Source: Sphaeroforma arctica JP610 | Lineage: Eukaryota; Opisthokonta; Ichthyosporea; Ichthyophonida | DNA length: 31,035 nucleotides | Direction of reading: 5' to 3' | NCBI RefSeq assembly: GCF_001186125.1 | Contig: NW_014040014.1 | Location: 5,414 to 36,448 of the forward strand | In this document: positions 30,547-31,035 of the stretch, piece after piece | Numbering within the stretch: position 1 is the stretch's first letter | Layout of the letters: each line of letters opens with the position of its first letter | Notes under the pieces: generated by a model | What the model saw: only the letters and a program-made list of their open reading frames with translations | Told to the model about the DNA's origin: nothing | The model's database searches: none | Translations under genes and position numbers: made by a program

Positions 30547-31035
30547 AAGTCTAAGTATCGTGGAATTCGAAGTAAATAAACGAAATGAGTCTTTTGGTAA
30601 GGTTAGGTATGCCTCGTGAAAACAGCAATACTCTGAGGGATTGTGAGGCTGAGACATTGCCTACATATAATCCTCTCAGTACTGTTTTCGCCGAAGAGAT
30701 TTTATTTAGTGTTTTGTTGTCGCCCTATTAGAAACTATGGTGTGTTTCGTAGGGGCGAATCCGAGAGACTCATAAAATCCTAACTTTAGAAATAAGTAAA
30801 AGAAAAAAAAGAAAAAGAAAACTCTTGATGTCCATAGTTAGTGCATAAACCAATAACTTGCCACCTATCAAGAATTACCGACTTAGCCTTCATCAGACTG
30901 GTACATCTGGTTGGATGAACGGAGGTTAAACTAGGTGACGCTAATAGTCCCTAGAAACCTATATTCGGTTGAGCCATCTCGCTACCGAAGTATTCAGATA
31001 TAAATAGATTTGGAAAATAAATATAGTTATATTAA
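30547..31035 (-). mobile_element. LTR of family L, copy 3 (partial, runs off the window)
   Basis: About 489 bp, ~97% identical by eye to 29785-30273 in the same orientation. Its last ~60 bp are missing at the left border (30547), and its other end lies beyond the window. The closeness of copies 2 and 3 compared with the solo LTR suggests either two LTRs of one insertion that was rearranged or a recent segmental duplication. Confidence 0.9.

Noticed and set aside
1-31035. CRISPR array, bacterial operon, toxin-antitoxin or phage defence system
   Set aside because: No regularly spaced repeats, no ribosome-binding sites before gene runs, and the content (LTR retroelements, TIR transposon, microsatellites) is eukaryotic.

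Overview
This window looks like repeat-rich nuclear DNA from a eukaryote. There is one intact-looking single-exon host gene, long AT-rich non-coding stretches, simple repeats, a DNA transposon, and several decayed LTR retroelements of Ty3/gypsy type. No bacterial operon, rRNA, tRNA or CRISPR array is visible. The mix of a compact globin-like gene with many Ty3/gypsy fossils would suit a unicellular holozoan such as an ichthyosporean, but that is a weak guess from memory and nothing in the window proves it.

Layout. 1-360: TA/TG microsatellite. 851-1786 (minus): a globin-like protein with an arginine/serine-rich tail that carries three RRxS motifs. 2128-3747: a 1.6-kb DNA transposon without a transposase, with 18-bp terminal inverted repeats and a perfect 8-bp target-site duplication. 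3748-8520: gene-poor DNA with minisatellite-like tracts, a degenerate direct repeat pair, a 15-bp GC-rich inverted repeat and scattered copies of a ~35-bp motif. 8530-9410: GC-richer, weakly coding-like DNA with a degenerate zinc-knuckle trace, perhaps an old gag. 10430-13830 (plus): the 3' half of an old Ty3/gypsy-like element (element A; integrase recognisable), split by a solo LTR at 11498-12270 that has a 4-bp target-site duplication. 14150-20210 (plus): a near full-length but decayed Ty3/gypsy-like element (element B) with gag, protease, RT, RNase H, an extra domain, integrase and a chromodomain-like end. 20570-21283: non-coding DNA with a 224-bp tandem duplication. 21900-25195 (plus): gag, protease and RT of a third element (element C), ending in the RT connection region. 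25569-29340 (minus): a fourth element (element D) with protease, RT, RNase H, the same extra domain as element B, and integrase with a GPY/F module. 29726-31035 (minus): one complete LTR and one partial LTR of the same family as the solo LTR.

How the parts relate. The globin-like gene is the only candidate for a working host protein. By my alignment it lacks the usual heme-ligand histidine, while its tail resembles protein kinase A substrate sites, so a regulatory role is possible but not shown. The rest is a graveyard built in layers: element A is older than the solo LTR inside it, and the LTR family occurs in both orientations. Two of the retroelements carry, between RNase H and integrase, a domain that looks like the one after RNase H in DIRS-type (tyrosine-recombinase) retrotransposons. 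With the globin-like protein and the new TIR element, this is the most interesting observation here.
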